In this document: positions 8,808 to 17,294 of the stretch, piece after piece
Position numbering within the stretch: position 1 is the first letter of the stretch
Layout: every line of letters begins with the position of its first letter
Assembly (NCBI RefSeq): GCF_000188155.2
Contig: NZ_KE124774.1
Span: forward strand, 1,494,356 to 1,558,355
Length of the DNA: 64,000 nucleotides
Direction: 5' to 3'
Source of the DNA: Methylocystis sp. ATCC 49242
Lineage (GTDB): Bacteria; Pseudomonadota; Alphaproteobacteria; Rhizobiales; Beijerinckiaceae
Notes under the pieces: generated by a model
The model's input: the letters and a program-made list of their open reading frames with translations, nothing else
Database searches by the model: none
What the model was told of the DNA's origin: nothing
Translations under genes and position numbers: made by a program

Positions 8808-9725
8808 ATGACAAGATTTTCGCTTGCTCTCCTCTTCGCTCTCGCGACGCTCATGCCGGCCGGAAGCTTCGCCTTGGCCCGCGAGGGCTGCGGGCCGGAG
8901 TCGCTGGGCGTCTCCCGCACGATCACGATAAACCGCGGCAAGGGAAGCGCCGTCGGCCTGCAAAGCTACCCCCGCACGCTCGATTTGCAGGACCATGAGG
9001 TCGTGCTCACCTTCGACGACGGTCCGGCCCCGACCACGGCCCGCGTGCTGGACGCGCTCGCGAAGGAATGCGCCAAGGCGACCTTTTTCGTCATCGGCCA
9101 CAGCGCCGAAGAGTCGCCCGCGCTGGTGAAACGCGCCGCCGCCGAGGGGCACAGCATCGGCCATCATTCATTCAGTCATCCCGGCAAGACCCTACGGCTG
9201 ATGACCGACGCCGCCGCAAAGGCCGACATCAACAAGGGGATCGCGGCGGTCGAGAAAGCCGCGGGCGGGAAGACGGCGCCCTTCTTCCGTTTTCCTGGCT
9301 TCGCTGACACGCCTGAGCTCGTCGCGGACCTCAATGGTCGCGGCTACACGGTTTTCGGCTCCGACGTCTGGGCCTCGGACTGGAAGGAGATGACGCCAAA
9401 GGCCCAGCTCGACCTCGTGCTGTCGCGGCTGGAGAAGGCCGGGAAGGGAATCGTGCTTTTCCACGATTCGAAGGCGACCACCGCGCAGATGCTGCCGGAC
9501 TTCCTGCGCGAACTGAAATCGCGGGGGTACCGACTCGTCCATATGGTTCCCGGGGACGGCGAGACGCCCATCGTCGCGGCGGGCGCGGGCTGGACCTCGA
9601 CGACGGAGCCGATCATCGAGAAGGTGCTGGGAACAAAGGCGAAGTCGGCGCCGCACGCGCATGATCACGACGCCGAGGGCGGGCACACGCATGGGCTGGA
9701 CGACACGCCGGATGGGGGGAAGTGA
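8808..9725 (+). CDS. exported polysaccharide deacetylase (NodB homology)
   Basis: A 305-residue protein with an N-terminal signal peptide (about 1-24). The carbohydrate esterase family 4 motifs are all present: TFDDGP at about 66-71 (catalytic Asp and metal Asp), HSFSHPG near 125 (metal His pair), FFRFPGF near 165, DVWASDW near 185 and VLFHD near 220 (catalytic His). It probably removes acetyl groups from peptidoglycan or another amino-sugar polymer in the periplasm. The last 25 residues form a His/Asp-rich tail (HAHDHDAEGGHTHG), unusual for the family and perhaps metal-binding. Confidence 0.9.
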   Translation: MTRFSLALLFALATLMPAGSFALAREGCGPESLGVSRTITINRGKGSAVGLQSYPRTLDLQDHEVVLTFDDGPAPTTARVLDALAKECAKATFFVIGHSAEESPALVKRAAAEGHSIGHHSFSHPGKTLRLMTDAAAKADINKGIAAVEKAAGGKTAPFFRFPGFADTPELVADLNGRGYTVFGSDVWASDWKEMTPKAQLDLVLSRLEKAGKGIVLFHDSKATTAQMLPDFLRELKSRGYRLVHMVPGDGETPIVAAGAGWTSTTEPIIEKVLGTKAKSAPHAHDHDAEGGHTHGLDDTPDGGK

Positions 9726-9919
9726 AGGCGCGTCTGGAGCCTTACGCTACGACGTGAATTGGACGATCCCATCTCGGAGACGGACCCGCCGTTCGCGTGC
9801 TCAGCACGTTGGTGGGGCGGATGCTTCCCGCCCGTCCGCGACCAGACCTCTCCCCCCATGCCGCGCGCCCTATATGTTTCGGGAGCGCCAATCCGCGCTC
9901 GACGAGAAGGAGCGAATCC

Positions 9920-10102
9920 ATGGAAGGGCCCGAGCTTTACGATTACGCCCGTCAATTACTTGCGGCGCGGGGGGACAAGGCCGTTGCAGAGGCGGCCCAG
10001 AAAGCCCGCGCTCTGGAGGAAGAGGGCAAGACCGACGAGGCCAAGACCTGGCGCAGTGTCGAAGCGGCGTTGAAGGAGATGCTCGGGCCGCACCAGAGCT
10101 GA
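9920..10102 (+). CDS. small conserved-looking protein, unknown function
   Basis: A 60-residue charged helical protein starting MEGPELYDYARQ, with an Ala/Glu/Lys-rich amphipathic middle. The ATG at 9920 has GAAGGAGCG just upstream, a strong ribosome binding site, which supports it as real and fixes the start; the frame is open further upstream without such a site. No domain is recognised. It is followed at once by a hairpin and tRNA-Leu on the other strand. Confidence 0.65.
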   Translation: MEGPELYDYARQLLAARGDKAVAEAAQKARALEEEGKTDEAKTWRSVEAALKEMLGPHQS

Positions 10103-10148
10103 GCGAGCCTGTGCGTTGATATGAAGCTGACGCCGTCAATCGCACACA

Positions 10149-10170
10149 AAGATTTCACGTGAGAAATCTT
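10149..10170 (-). terminator. hairpin downstream of tRNA-Leu
   Basis: Perfect 8-bp arms AAGATTTC (10149-10156) and GAAATCTT (10163-10170) around a six-base loop, nine bases beyond the tRNA 3' end. The T-tract is weak, so it may be a terminator or a processing hairpin. Confidence 0.5.
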
Positions 10171-10178
10171 GCGTGAAA

Positions 10179-10263
10179 TGGTGCGGTCGAGAGGACTCGA
10201 ACCTCCACTGGTTGCCCAACTAGCACCTCAAGCTAGCGCGTCTACCAATTCCGCCACGACCGC
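10179..10263 (-). tRNA. tRNA-Leu(GAG)
   Basis: An 85-base class II tRNA on the minus strand. The acceptor arm GCGGTCG pairs with CGACCGC, the anticodon stem CTAGC/GCTAG encloses loop TTGAGGT with anticodon GAG (reads CUC/CUU), there is a long variable arm, and GGTTCGAGTCC forms the T loop. The 3' CCA is encoded at 10179-10181. Confidence 0.97.
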
Positions 10264-10418
10264 ACGGGGCTGCTTCGCTAGCTGCGAAGCGCCGGCGCGC
10301 AGCCTCTAACAAATTGACTGGACGATGACAAGAGCGCCGCGAACATGTGCGGCCCCGCAAGCCCGCAGGCGCGAAAAATGCTGTAGAAAACCGTCATTGC
10401 CAGAAATAGGAGGCTGCA

Positions 10419-10769
10419 TTGCCGATTTTCAAGCTACCGCTGTCCGGGGACGTCACGCAGACCATCAATCCCTGGACGGCTTTTTTCAGCCCTTTCGGCA
10501 ATCAATACGGGCTCATAAATATCAGTCTCGGGCGCTCGAGCGCCCCGGAGGTCGAGGAAGAAGTGCTCGAAAACGTCGGCAGCTATGGCAAGCAGCTCGG
10601 CCGCATGGGCGACGCCCTCGGCGTGCTGCTCGATCATTTCCGGCCCGAGCGACCGCTGACCCGCGCCGAGAAGAAGGCGATTCGGGCGCTGCGGGACATG
10701 CTGGAGGAGATCGACGACATCAAGCGCGCCCGCGGCCGGTCGCCTGCGCCGGATAATTCGACGGAATGA
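10419..10769 (+). CDS. hypothetical protein upstream of lipB
   Basis: A 116-residue soluble protein I do not recognise. The start is a TTG at 10419 supported by a perfect AGGAGG five bases upstream. The N-terminal part is hydrophobic and Gly/Pro-containing ([17 protein letters not shown]); the C-terminal half is a charged helix pair ending [12 protein letters not shown] at about 94-105. The stop overlaps the lipB start in an ATGA, so the two are translationally coupled. Confidence 0.75.
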   Translation: MPIFKLPLSGDVTQTINPWTAFFSPFGNQYGLINISLGRSSAPEVEEEVLENVGSYGKQLGRMGDALGVLLDHFRPERPLTRAEKKAIRALRDMLEEIDDIKRARGRSPAPDNSTE

Positions 10770-11500
10770 CCGCGCCCTGCCCCCTGCCCCGCGGCTCGCT
10801 CGCCGCCGCCATGCGCCTCGATACCGGCGCGGAGCCGGTCGAATGGCGGACGCGGGAGGGGCTTGTCGATTATCCACAGGTTGTCGCGGAGATGGAGGCG
10901 CGCGTGGAGCGAATCGCCTCCGGGAACGCGCGCGAATGCGTCTGGCTTCTCGAACATCCGCCGATCTATACGGCGGGCTCCTCGGCCAGGGACGTCGATC
11001 TGCTGGAGGCGAGATTCCCCGTGCATCGCACCGGGCGCGGCGGGCAATTCACCTATCACGGCCCTGGCCAGCGCGTGGCCTATGTCATGCTGGACCTTAC
11101 GCGCCGCCAGCGCGACGTGCGCGCCTATGTCTGCGCCCTTGAGTCCTGGCTCATAGGGACGCTGGCGGATTTCGGCGTCGCGGGCGAGCGGCGCGAGGCG
11201 CGCGTCGGCGTCTGGGTCCAGCGCCCTGACAAGCCGCGCGGGCTCGCCGGCGAAACCGCCGAAGACAAGATCGCCGCCATCGGCGTCCGCCTGCGCCAAT
11301 GGGTGAGCTTTCACGGAATCGCGCTCAATGTCGCGCCGGATTTGACCCATTTTTCCGGAATTGCGCCCTGCGGAGTGCGCGAATCGCATCTCGGCGTCAC
11401 CAGCCTCGCCGATTTGGACGCAGGCGCGGACATGGCCGCTGTCGACGCCGCGCTGCGGCGGAATTTCGAAGCGGTGTTCGGTCCGACGATCGACGGTTAA
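10766..11500 (+). CDS. lipB: octanoyl-[ACP]:protein N-octanoyltransferase LipB
   Basis: Cytosolic enzyme moving octanoate from acyl carrier protein to the lipoyl domains of pyruvate and 2-oxoglutarate dehydrogenases and GcvH, the first step of lipoate synthesis. The 244 residues are normal for alphaproteobacterial LipB. The acyl-binding [12 protein letters not shown] motif is at about 91-102, the catalytic Lys lies in DKIAAIGVR near 170, and the catalytic Cys is in SGIAPCGV near 200. Start ATG overlaps the upstream gene's stop; the stop overlaps the end of convergent acyP by four bases. Confidence 0.96.
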   Translation: MTAPCPLPRGSLAAAMRLDTGAEPVEWRTREGLVDYPQVVAEMEARVERIASGNARECVWLLEHPPIYTAGSSARDVDLLEARFPVHRTGRGGQFTYHGPGQRVAYVMLDLTRRQRDVRAYVCALESWLIGTLADFGVAGERREARVGVWVQRPDKPRGLAGETAEDKIAAIGVRLRQWVSFHGIALNVAPDLTHFSGIAPCGVRESHLGVTSLADLDAGADMAAVDAALRRNFEAVFGPTIDG

Positions 11501-11790
11501 AGCGTCGGCGCGACGACGAAGCCTTCAGCCTCGAAAATCTCCGCCTCCTCCGCCGCCTCCTCGCGAAGCGCGACGACGTGCGCAGAACGAGGCCCGCGCC
11601 TTGCTGCGTCGATCAGCGCCGCGATGGCGACGGCGGGGCCAGCCGCGACCGCCTCCACCGACCCGTCGGACCGGTTGCGCGCCCAGCCCGCGAGGCCGAG
11701 CCCATTCGCCTCGCGGACCAGAAAGGCGCGATAACCCACGCCCTGCACACGTCCCTCGACGTATATGCGGACGAGCCTGCGCTCGCTCAT
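11497..11790 (-). CDS. acyP: acylphosphatase
   Basis: Small cytosolic enzyme hydrolysing acyl phosphates such as acetyl phosphate. The 97 residues carry both signatures: [13 protein letters not shown] at about 10-22 with the phosphate-binding Arg, and [15 protein letters not shown] at about 31-45 with the catalytic Asn. The ATG overlaps the panC stop in ATGA, making it the third gene of a compact ggct-panC-acyP unit. The C-terminal tail is acidic and Ala/Glu-rich. Confidence 0.95.
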   Translation of the reverse strand: MSERRLVRIYVEGRVQGVGYRAFLVREANGLGLAGWARNRSDGSVEAVAAGPAVAIAALIDAARRGPRSAHVVALREEAAEEAEIFEAEGFVVAPTL

Positions 11791-12647
11791 GACGCGGGAA
11801 CGGCTACATTGTCGATGAGCCGCGTCGCGCCGAGCCGCGCGGCCGCCAGAATGCGAATCGGTCCCTCGTGGCGACGGGCGATGCGGGCCAGCGTATCGGC
11901 GTGGCGCGCCTCGACGTAGTCGATGTCGAAACCGGCGCCGACGATCGCCTCGCGCGCCTCGGCCATCACGTGGCCGATCGCCTCGCCCGCCGCGATCCGC
12001 GCCGCAGCGTCGGACAGGGCGCGATACAGCGCGGGCGCGCGGGCGCGATCTTCCGCCGAGAGGTAGACATTGCGCGAGGACATGGCGAGGCCGTCCGGAT
12101 CGCGCAGCGTCGGCCCGGCGAGAATGCGCGTCGCCATATCGAGATCTCGCGCCATGTGATGGATCACCAGCAACTGCTGATAGTCCTTCTCGCCGAAAAC
12201 CGCGATGTCCGCCTGCGCCTGGTTGAGGAGCTTCGCCACCACCGTCGCAACGCCGGCGAAATGGGCGGGACGGAAACGGTCCTCCAGGTCGGCCTTCGCC
12301 GGTCCTTCGAGGGTCACCGTGGTCGCGAAGCCCTTCGGATACATCACTTCAACGGTCGGCGCGAAGACGAGATCCGCCGCGACGGTCCCGAGCTTCTCGC
12401 AATCGGTCGCCAGCGTGCGCGGGTAGCGCAGGAAATCCTCATTGGGGCCGAACTGCGTGGGATTGACGAAAATTGTAACGATCACCCGCTCCGCATGGCG
12501 GCGCGCCTCCTCGACGAGCGAGAGATGCCCGGCATGCAGCGCGCCCATGGTCGGCACGAGGCCGATCCGCTCGCCGTCCGCCCGTCGCGCGCGCACGAAG
12601 CTGCGCAAATCCTCGATAGTGGCGACGACGGGAACCTCAAAGCTCAT
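11787..12647 (-). CDS. panC: pantothenate synthetase
   Basis: ATP-dependent ligase joining pantoate and beta-alanine, the last step of vitamin B5 synthesis and so of coenzyme A. The 286 residues contain the nucleotidyltransferase HIGH-type motif in TMGALHAGHLSLVEEA (about 33-48), GEKDYQQ near 153-159 and the KMSKS-like AMSSRNVYLS near 188-197. panB is not in the window. The start overlaps the stop of the upstream gamma-glutamylcyclotransferase-like gene (ATGA). Confidence 0.96.
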   Translation of the reverse strand: MSFEVPVVATIEDLRSFVRARRADGERIGLVPTMGALHAGHLSLVEEARRHAERVIVTIFVNPTQFGPNEDFLRYPRTLATDCEKLGTVAADLVFAPTVEVMYPKGFATTVTLEGPAKADLEDRFRPAHFAGVATVVAKLLNQAQADIAVFGEKDYQQLLVIHHMARDLDMATRILAGPTLRDPDGLAMSSRNVYLSAEDRARAPALYRALSDAAARIAAGEAIGHVMAEAREAIVGAGFDIDYVEARHADTLARIARRHEGPIRILAAARLGATRLIDNVAVPAS

Positions 12648-13090
12648 TCGCGCAAGCCTTTCCGTTGAGCCGCCGACAGGCTCGATAGATATTCGACATA
12701 TTTGGGCGGCAGACCGAGCGCATGCGCCGCCGCGACGATGTCGGCCATATATCCCGGCCAGGCGGAGCCCTGTTCCGGTTCGGCCCCGACGTATACCAGA
12801 GCCGGAGCCGCGCCAAAGGGCTCCCGCAAAACGTGCATAATTTTTTTGATGTAGAGTCCCTGACCGATCTGCTCATAGCGATCGAGCGCCGCGACGTCGG
12901 CGACGGCGACATCCCAGAGCGCGCCATGGACATTGGCGCGCGGGTCGGGCGCGATGCTGACGAATCCGGATGACATGACGACGAGGCGCCATCGGGCGAG
13001 CCGCGCGCGTCCGAGCAGACGCGAATGCGGGCATCGTCGCGCCATGGCGGCGCCGTCCATATTGGAGCCATAAGCAAAATGCAGGGGCAC
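12644..13090 (-). CDS. gamma-glutamylcyclotransferase-family protein
   Basis: A 148-residue cytosolic protein of the GGCT/AIG2-like fold. The N-terminal YGSNMD at about 7-12 is the family's substrate-binding YGSN loop; GALWDV near 56-61 and the acidic region around Glu73 in RYEQIGQGLY supply the expected catalytic carboxylate. Members cyclise gamma-glutamyl-amines or act on glutathione products, but specificity cannot be read here. It is the first gene of the ggct-panC-acyP cluster, with four-base overlaps throughout. Confidence 0.85.
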   Translation of the reverse strand: MPLHFAYGSNMDGAAMARRCPHSRLLGRARLARWRLVVMSSGFVSIAPDPRANVHGALWDVAVADVAALDRYEQIGQGLYIKKIMHVLREPFGAAPALVYVGAEPEQGSAWPGYMADIVAAAHALGLPPKYVEYLSSLSAAQRKGLRE

Positions 13091-13240
13091 GCGTGTGTCT
13101 CTCGCTGGTTTATGCGCGAGCTATATCACGCCTTCGCGAACGGCATGGCCGGAGCCGATCGCCACCGGCGGGATTTCAGGCCCGGCGGCGCCGACGCGAC
13201 TTGCGCGCGGATTACGCGTCACGCCACGCAGCGCCCCGGC

Positions 13241-14191
13241 CTAAGGCCGATAGAAATCCTGTCGCCAGTTGGGCGACGCTCCTGTCCGCACCGCGATCGC
13301 CGGCAGCGCGTCTTCCGCCGCCTGCTGGATCGCGGCCGCGATTTCGGGATGATTTCGATATGTGTCCTCGCGAATGGCGATCACGGCGGGCGAAGTGATG
13401 GTCTTGAGCGCGCTGAACCAGCGTTTTTCGATCGTCGCGACGCCATAAAGACCGAGGCGCCGCAGATCGACCAGCATTTTATCGTCCGGCCGGAAATCGA
13501 TGAATTTGTAGACGCGCTGCTTTGTTTTCGGGTCGGTGGTTTCCCGCACCTGGTTGAGAAGCGGGGATTGCGGCCCGTCCATCACGAAAAAAGCGTCGAT
13601 CCCGCGGTTGCGCAATCTTTCCAGCGCCGTCGACGGACCATCCGGCTCAATGTCGACAAGCGGTTTCCACTTTGGCGCGGCGGCGAGAATGTTACGGAGC
13701 GTCAGCTCGCCGCCCGAGTTCGGTCCGCCCGCGGCGATGCGCAGGATGTTGCCGTCCTTCAAATTCTTGACCATATCGGCGAAGCTGGCGCCGCGCGTGT
13801 CGGCGCGCACGACCAAAAAACCTTCGTACGGATACAGCGGCGCGCCGATCATCCGTATCTGTCCGGCGCAGTCCGCCTTGCCCATGCGCGCGACCAGCGC
13901 GTCCTCCTGCACAACCGCCATTGTCACGACGCCTGCGCAGAGGCCATTCAGAGATTCGGCGCTTCCCCCCGATTCCAGGGGTTTCAGTTGAACGCCGCGC
14001 AGCGCGGTCCTCGAACCCAGCTCAGGAACGACGATCTCGCAGTTTTCCTTGTCCCGCGCCCCGCAGGCCACCTCGATGGTTTCGACCTTCCCCCGAGACG
14101 GGAGGCGCTCGGACAACGACTGCGCAAAAGCCCCCGGCGTCGCCAGAAAAGCGACGATCAGGATGACGGCGGCGGGCAATTGGAAGGTCAC
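13241..14191 (-). CDS. TAXI/TRAP-type periplasmic binding protein
   Basis: A 316-residue protein with a cleavable signal peptide ending near AFA-QS at about 23. The rest resembles solute-binding proteins of the TAXI (TRAP-associated) and phosphonate-like type II class: VVQEDAL, the repeated lobes GAPLYPYEGFLVVRADT at about 115-131 and AAGGPNSGGELTLRN near 155-169. No transporter membrane gene lies beside it, so it may be an orphan binding protein or a sensor partner. Ligand unknown. Confidence 0.75.
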   Translation of the reverse strand: MTFQLPAAVILIVAFLATPGAFAQSLSERLPSRGKVETIEVACGARDKENCEIVVPELGSRTALRGVQLKPLESGGSAESLNGLCAGVVTMAVVQEDALVARMGKADCAGQIRMIGAPLYPYEGFLVVRADTRGASFADMVKNLKDGNILRIAAGGPNSGGELTLRNILAAAPKWKPLVDIEPDGPSTALERLRNRGIDAFFVMDGPQSPLLNQVRETTDPKTKQRVYKFIDFRPDDKMLVDLRRLGLYGVATIEKRWFSALKTITSPAVIAIREDTYRNHPEIAAAIQQAAEDALPAIAVRTGASPNWRQDFYRP

Positions 14192-14536
14192 GATGAATTT
14201 TCCTTACTGTTTGCCCGGCCAAGATGAGGTCGCCCGAACCAGCCTGTCCAGATGTATTTTTTGCGTCGGCCCGACCCGTGCGCCTCCTCCGCCCCTTCAA
14301 CGCCGCGCCACACGCCCGTCCGCGCCCCGGGCGCCTTGGCAGGTCTCGCTACCTTCGATGCAAGACGCCGTCTCCTACGACCTGAAAGCTACACAGGAAC
14401 TGGAGCGCCGCGGGTTGACGCCGCCATCCGAACGGCCTTAGACAAAAAGTCGTAATCGAAGCGCCGCAAGGTCTCACTGCGCAGTTCGCCGGGCAGATGT
14501 TTCGCCGGATCGTACGACACAATTTTTCAATAAGAT
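14192..14536. other. intergenic region before tRNA-Ser
   Basis: About 345 bases with no gene I can support. Short open frames overlap each other, lack good ribosome binding sites and show no recognisable protein features. The tRNA-Ser promoter must lie at the right end. Confidence 0.4.
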
Positions 14537-14626
14537 GGAAGGGTGGCCGAGTGGTTTAAGGCAGCGGTCTTGAAAACCGCCGTGGGGGCAACTCCACCGT
14601 GGGTTCGAATCCCACCTCTTCCGCCA
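14537..14626 (+). tRNA. tRNA-Ser(UGA), integration target
   Basis: A 90-base class II tRNA. Acceptor GGAAGGG pairs with CTCTTCC, the anticodon stem GCGGT/ACCGC encloses loop CTTGAAA with anticodon TGA, and CCA is encoded at 14624-14626. The 3' end from 14613 is the crossover core of the integrated element to its right, which leaves the tRNA intact. Confidence 0.97.
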
Positions 14627-14627
14627 G
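14613..14627 (+). repeat. attL core (15-bp direct repeat)
   Basis: The 15 bases CACCTCTTCCGCCAG at the tRNA 3' end are repeated exactly at 28534-28548 in the same orientation. A tyrosine integrase gene starts about 140 bases to the right. Together these define the left attachment site. Confidence 0.9.
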
Positions 14628-14725
14628 CTAAGCACTCGCCTCCGTTCGCCACCGTTCGTTTTTCCCTGTTTTTCCTGTGTTTTCTTTCCCTGCTCGTCCT
14701 TGCGTGTTCATTTTTGTTCGTTACA

Positions 14726-14758
14726 ATCCGCCGCCAACTGGCGGATCAACTGGCGGAT
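14726..14758 (+). repeat. left GGCGGAT repeats, candidate arm-type sites
   Basis: GGCGGAT occurs at 14740-14746 and 14752-14758 with a 12-bp period, plus an inverted copy at 14726-14732. The same arrangement recurs at the right end (28384-28470). They lie between attL and the integrase gene, where integrase or excisionase arm sites are expected. Confidence 0.5.
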
Positions 14759-14764
14759 CGGACT

Positions 14765-15979
14765 TTGTTCGGCGGAAGACTCAATGCGCGCAAGGTCTCG
14801 ACGGCCGCCCCCGGCGAATATGCCGATGGTGGCGGTTTGTATTTGCGTGTCGCCGAATCGGGATCGCGCACATGGGTTTATCGCTTCTCGTGGCAAGGCC
14901 GGCGTCCAGAAATGGGCCTCGGCGCCGTCGCCGATGGCGTCGGGCTCGCCGATGCACGCGCGGCGCGAGACGAAGCCCGCAAGCTCGTCAGGGCCGGCAT
15001 TAATCCGATCGAGGCGCGTCGCGATGCGAAGCGCGCCGGTGAGAAAAATAAGACGTTCGGCGCCGTCGCAGATGATTTTGTGGCCGCCAAGTCGCCCCAG
15101 TGGCGCAATGAGAAGCACCTGGCGCAATGGGCGATGACGCTGGAAAAATACGCTGCGCCCATTCGCCACAAGCCCGTGGACGAAATCACAACGGAAGACG
15201 TTTTGACCGTCCTCCAGCCCCTATGGGCGACGCGACCGGAAACCGCCTCGCGCCTACGGGGGCGGATCGAATCAGTTCTAGACGCCGCAAAGGCGCTCGG
15301 GTTGCGCGAGGGCGAAAATCCCGCCCGCTGGCGCGGCCATCTTTCTCACCTCCTGCCAAAGCGGCAAAAATTGGCGAGAGGCCATCACGCCGCGATGCCC
15401 TATGCGGAGGTTCCGGCCTTCGTCCGTCGATTGCGTGAGCATCGTTCCGCATCGGCGCTGGCGCTTGAATTTTGCATTTTGACGGCGGCTCGAACGGGAG
15501 AAGTTATCGGCGCCCAATGGGGCGAAATCGACATGGCGGGCAAGGTTTGGACGGTCCCGGCGGCGCGCATGAAGGCCGCACGCCCCCACCGCATACCGCT
15601 TTCCGGCCGGGCGACGGCAATCCTCGAAAAGCTCCACGTGATCCGGTTTTCTGAATATGTCTTTCCGGGCCAGCGGCGCGGCAAACCTCTGTCCAATATG
15701 GCGATGGAAATGGTTTTGCGCCGCATGTGTGTCGAGGACGCGACCGTTCACGGTTTCCGTAGCGCCTTTCGTGACTGGGCCGGGAACGAAACACATTTCC
15801 CCCGCGAGATCGTCGAGGCGGCGCTGGCGCATGTCGTAGGCGACAAGGCCGAGCAAGCCTACCGGCGCGGCGACGCGCTGGAGAAGCGGCGGGCGCTCAT
15901 GGACGCATGGTCCGCGTTCTGCGAGGCGAAGGAAGCGGGCGGCGCGGAAGTGATTGCTTTCAAGAGATCTGGCGAATGA
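14765..15979 (+). CDS. int: tyrosine-type site-specific integrase (P4-like, DUF4102)
   Basis: Catalyses integration at tRNA-Ser and, with an excision factor, excision. About 404 residues. The N-terminal DUF4102 arm-binding segment is visible (YADGGGLYLRV, then EMGLGAV), then a SAM-like core-binding domain, then the catalytic domain with Arg in AARTGEVIGAQW, HGFRSAFRDW with His-x-x-Arg, and the Tyr in KAEQAYRR near the end. No in-frame ATG exists before the conserved region; TTG at 14765 is my choice, TTG at 14714 the alternative. The frame runs back through the tRNA, which is not coding. Confidence 0.93.
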   Translation: MFGGRLNARKVSTAAPGEYADGGGLYLRVAESGSRTWVYRFSWQGRRPEMGLGAVADGVGLADARAARDEARKLVRAGINPIEARRDAKRAGEKNKTFGAVADDFVAAKSPQWRNEKHLAQWAMTLEKYAAPIRHKPVDEITTEDVLTVLQPLWATRPETASRLRGRIESVLDAAKALGLREGENPARWRGHLSHLLPKRQKLARGHHAAMPYAEVPAFVRRLREHRSASALALEFCILTAARTGEVIGAQWGEIDMAGKVWTVPAARMKAARPHRIPLSGRATAILEKLHVIRFSEYVFPGQRRGKPLSNMAMEMVLRRMCVEDATVHGFRSAFRDWAGNETHFPREIVEAALAHVVGDKAEQAYRRGDALEKRRALMDAWSAFCEAKEAGGAEVIAFKRSGE

Positions 15980-16560
15980 GCGATACCGATCACGAATACG
16001 CCGCGACATTCGAGGCGCAAGGGCGGTGCGCCGAAGAAGCTACCGGGCTCCCATTGGTCGCGTGCACGCATTATGCGTTCGGCGAGCACTGCGGCCATCT
16101 CGTTGCCGAGGCGCAACGGATAAAATTTCGAGTGCAACAGGGGGCGCAATCGGAGCGACGGGACGCTGCACGGCGCATCGAAAAACAGGCGGCGGCGCTG
16201 GCGAAGGATTTGAGAGTATTCGTCGATACTTACGGCTACGCGCCGTCTCTTGGCGACTATTCGGCATTGCGCGCGGGCGAAATGCTCGCCGCGCTCGCAA
16301 AAGTCGAAAACCAATTTCGCCAAGAGGCGGAGAGCGCTGCGATTGCAATGTTATCCGATCGGGGATTTGCGCATTTCGCGCGCCAGATATTGGCGAGCGT
16401 TTTTCACACCCGCTTCGGGCAATGCGCGGTTGTTAATTACAATCCATCGACCGAAGTTTATTCGAGTCCATTTCTCAATTTTTGTCGCCACATTTTCGAG
16501 GCGGCAGGCGTCGAAATTTCCGACGCCGCAATTGCTAAGGCATTGCAAAGAAAGAACTAA
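15976..16560 (+). CDS. hypothetical protein coupled to integrase
   Basis: A 194-residue soluble protein I do not recognise. Its ATG overlaps the integrase stop (ATGA), so it is translated with the integrase. A charged, probably coiled helix runs from about 50 to 85 (Arg/Glu/Ala-rich), and the second half has aromatic Phe/His/Tyr-rich segments (FAHFARQILASVFHTRF near 130-146). There are several Cys but no clear metal motif. Confidence 0.7.
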   Translation: MSDTDHEYAATFEAQGRCAEEATGLPLVACTHYAFGEHCGHLVAEAQRIKFRVQQGAQSERRDAARRIEKQAAALAKDLRVFVDTYGYAPSLGDYSALRAGEMLAALAKVENQFRQEAESAAIAMLSDRGFAHFARQILASVFHTRFGQCAVVNYNPSTEVYSSPFLNFCRHIFEAAGVEISDAAIAKALQRKN

Positions 16561-16665
16561 GACAAAACGCCAATTTTCATGGGGCTGTGTCCCTTAGACG
16601 CGACACGAAAAGCGCGCCAGTTTTTGCTCACGTTCGGAATTGTCCGGACGAAAGGAGCAAGAGAA

Positions 16666-16872
16666 ATGGAAAGCGGCGCTTTCACGGTTACCGAATTTTG
16701 CGCTTGGGCAAAGATCGGCAAAACCCTCACTTACGAACTGATCAATTCCGGCGATCTTCCCGTCGTGAAGATCGCGTCGAAAACTCTTATCCGTCGCCAG
16801 GACGCCGAGGCTCTACTCGAGAAGTATTTGAAGAAGGCCGGCGACGCCGATAAGACGGCGAAGGTCGCTTGA
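16666..16872 (+). CDS. AlpA/excisionase-like helix-turn-helix protein
   Basis: A 68-residue DNA-binding protein of the MerR-like AlpA/excisionase group. The helix-turn-helix is FCAWAKIGKTLTYELINSG (about 11-29), followed by the wing PVVKIASKTLIRR and a short Lys-rich helix. The ATG at 16666 has AAAGGAG ten bases upstream. In P4 and PICIs such proteins switch on the integrase or replication operon. Position right after int and before the primase fits that role. Confidence 0.82.
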   Translation: MESGAFTVTEFCAWAKIGKTLTYELINSGDLPVVKIASKTLIRRQDAEALLEKYLKKAGDADKTAKVA

Positions 16873-16874
16873 GA

Positions 16875-17294
16875 ATGGCGCCTCCGAATGCGGAGACGCC
16901 CGCAACCCGGCGGAATGCGGGAAGCGGGCGTCGAAACGAGCTGCTTGGCGGCGGGCTCACGGCATCAAATAGCACTGCGACGCGGAGCCTGCAATCTGTC
17001 GCCGATCGCCGGCTCTACAGGCTCCGCCCCGTCTCGCGCGACCCGGCCGACGGTGAGCTGGTGGACCCCCGATACCCCGCGTGGTGGGCGACGATTGTGC
17101 GGCTTACGGACGGTCAGCGTCGCGTCATCTTCAGGTATGGCCGCTGGTCTGCCGGGCCGCCCCGCGACCGGGACAGCGTGCTTCACGCCATTTGGCTGGA
17201 AGGCGACCGCGCGGCGGCGCGAGCGCCTGACGGTCCAGGATGGCTCTTGGACTTTTTGCGCGGCGTCGTCTTGCCGGCGAGGCCGCGCCGATGA
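16875..17294 (+). CDS. hypothetical protein upstream of primase
   Basis: A 139-residue basic protein with no domain I recognise. The ATG lies two bases after the AlpA-like gene's stop, and its own stop overlaps the primase start (ATGA), which supports it as a real gene in a coupled operon. The N-terminal 40 residues look disordered; the rest contains Trp/Arg-rich segments (RYPAWWATIVRL at about 68-79). Confidence 0.65.
   Translation: MAPPNAETPATRRNAGSGRRNELLGGGLTASNSTATRSLQSVADRRLYRLRPVSRDPADGELVDPRYPAWWATIVRLTDGQRRVIFRYGRWSAGPPRDRDSVLHAIWLEGDRAAARAPDGPGWLLDFLRGVVLPARPRR

Noticed and set aside
14543-14764. Upstream extension of the integrase frame
   Set aside because: The frame passes through tRNA-Ser, which cannot be coding here; the family's conserved start lies after 14765.
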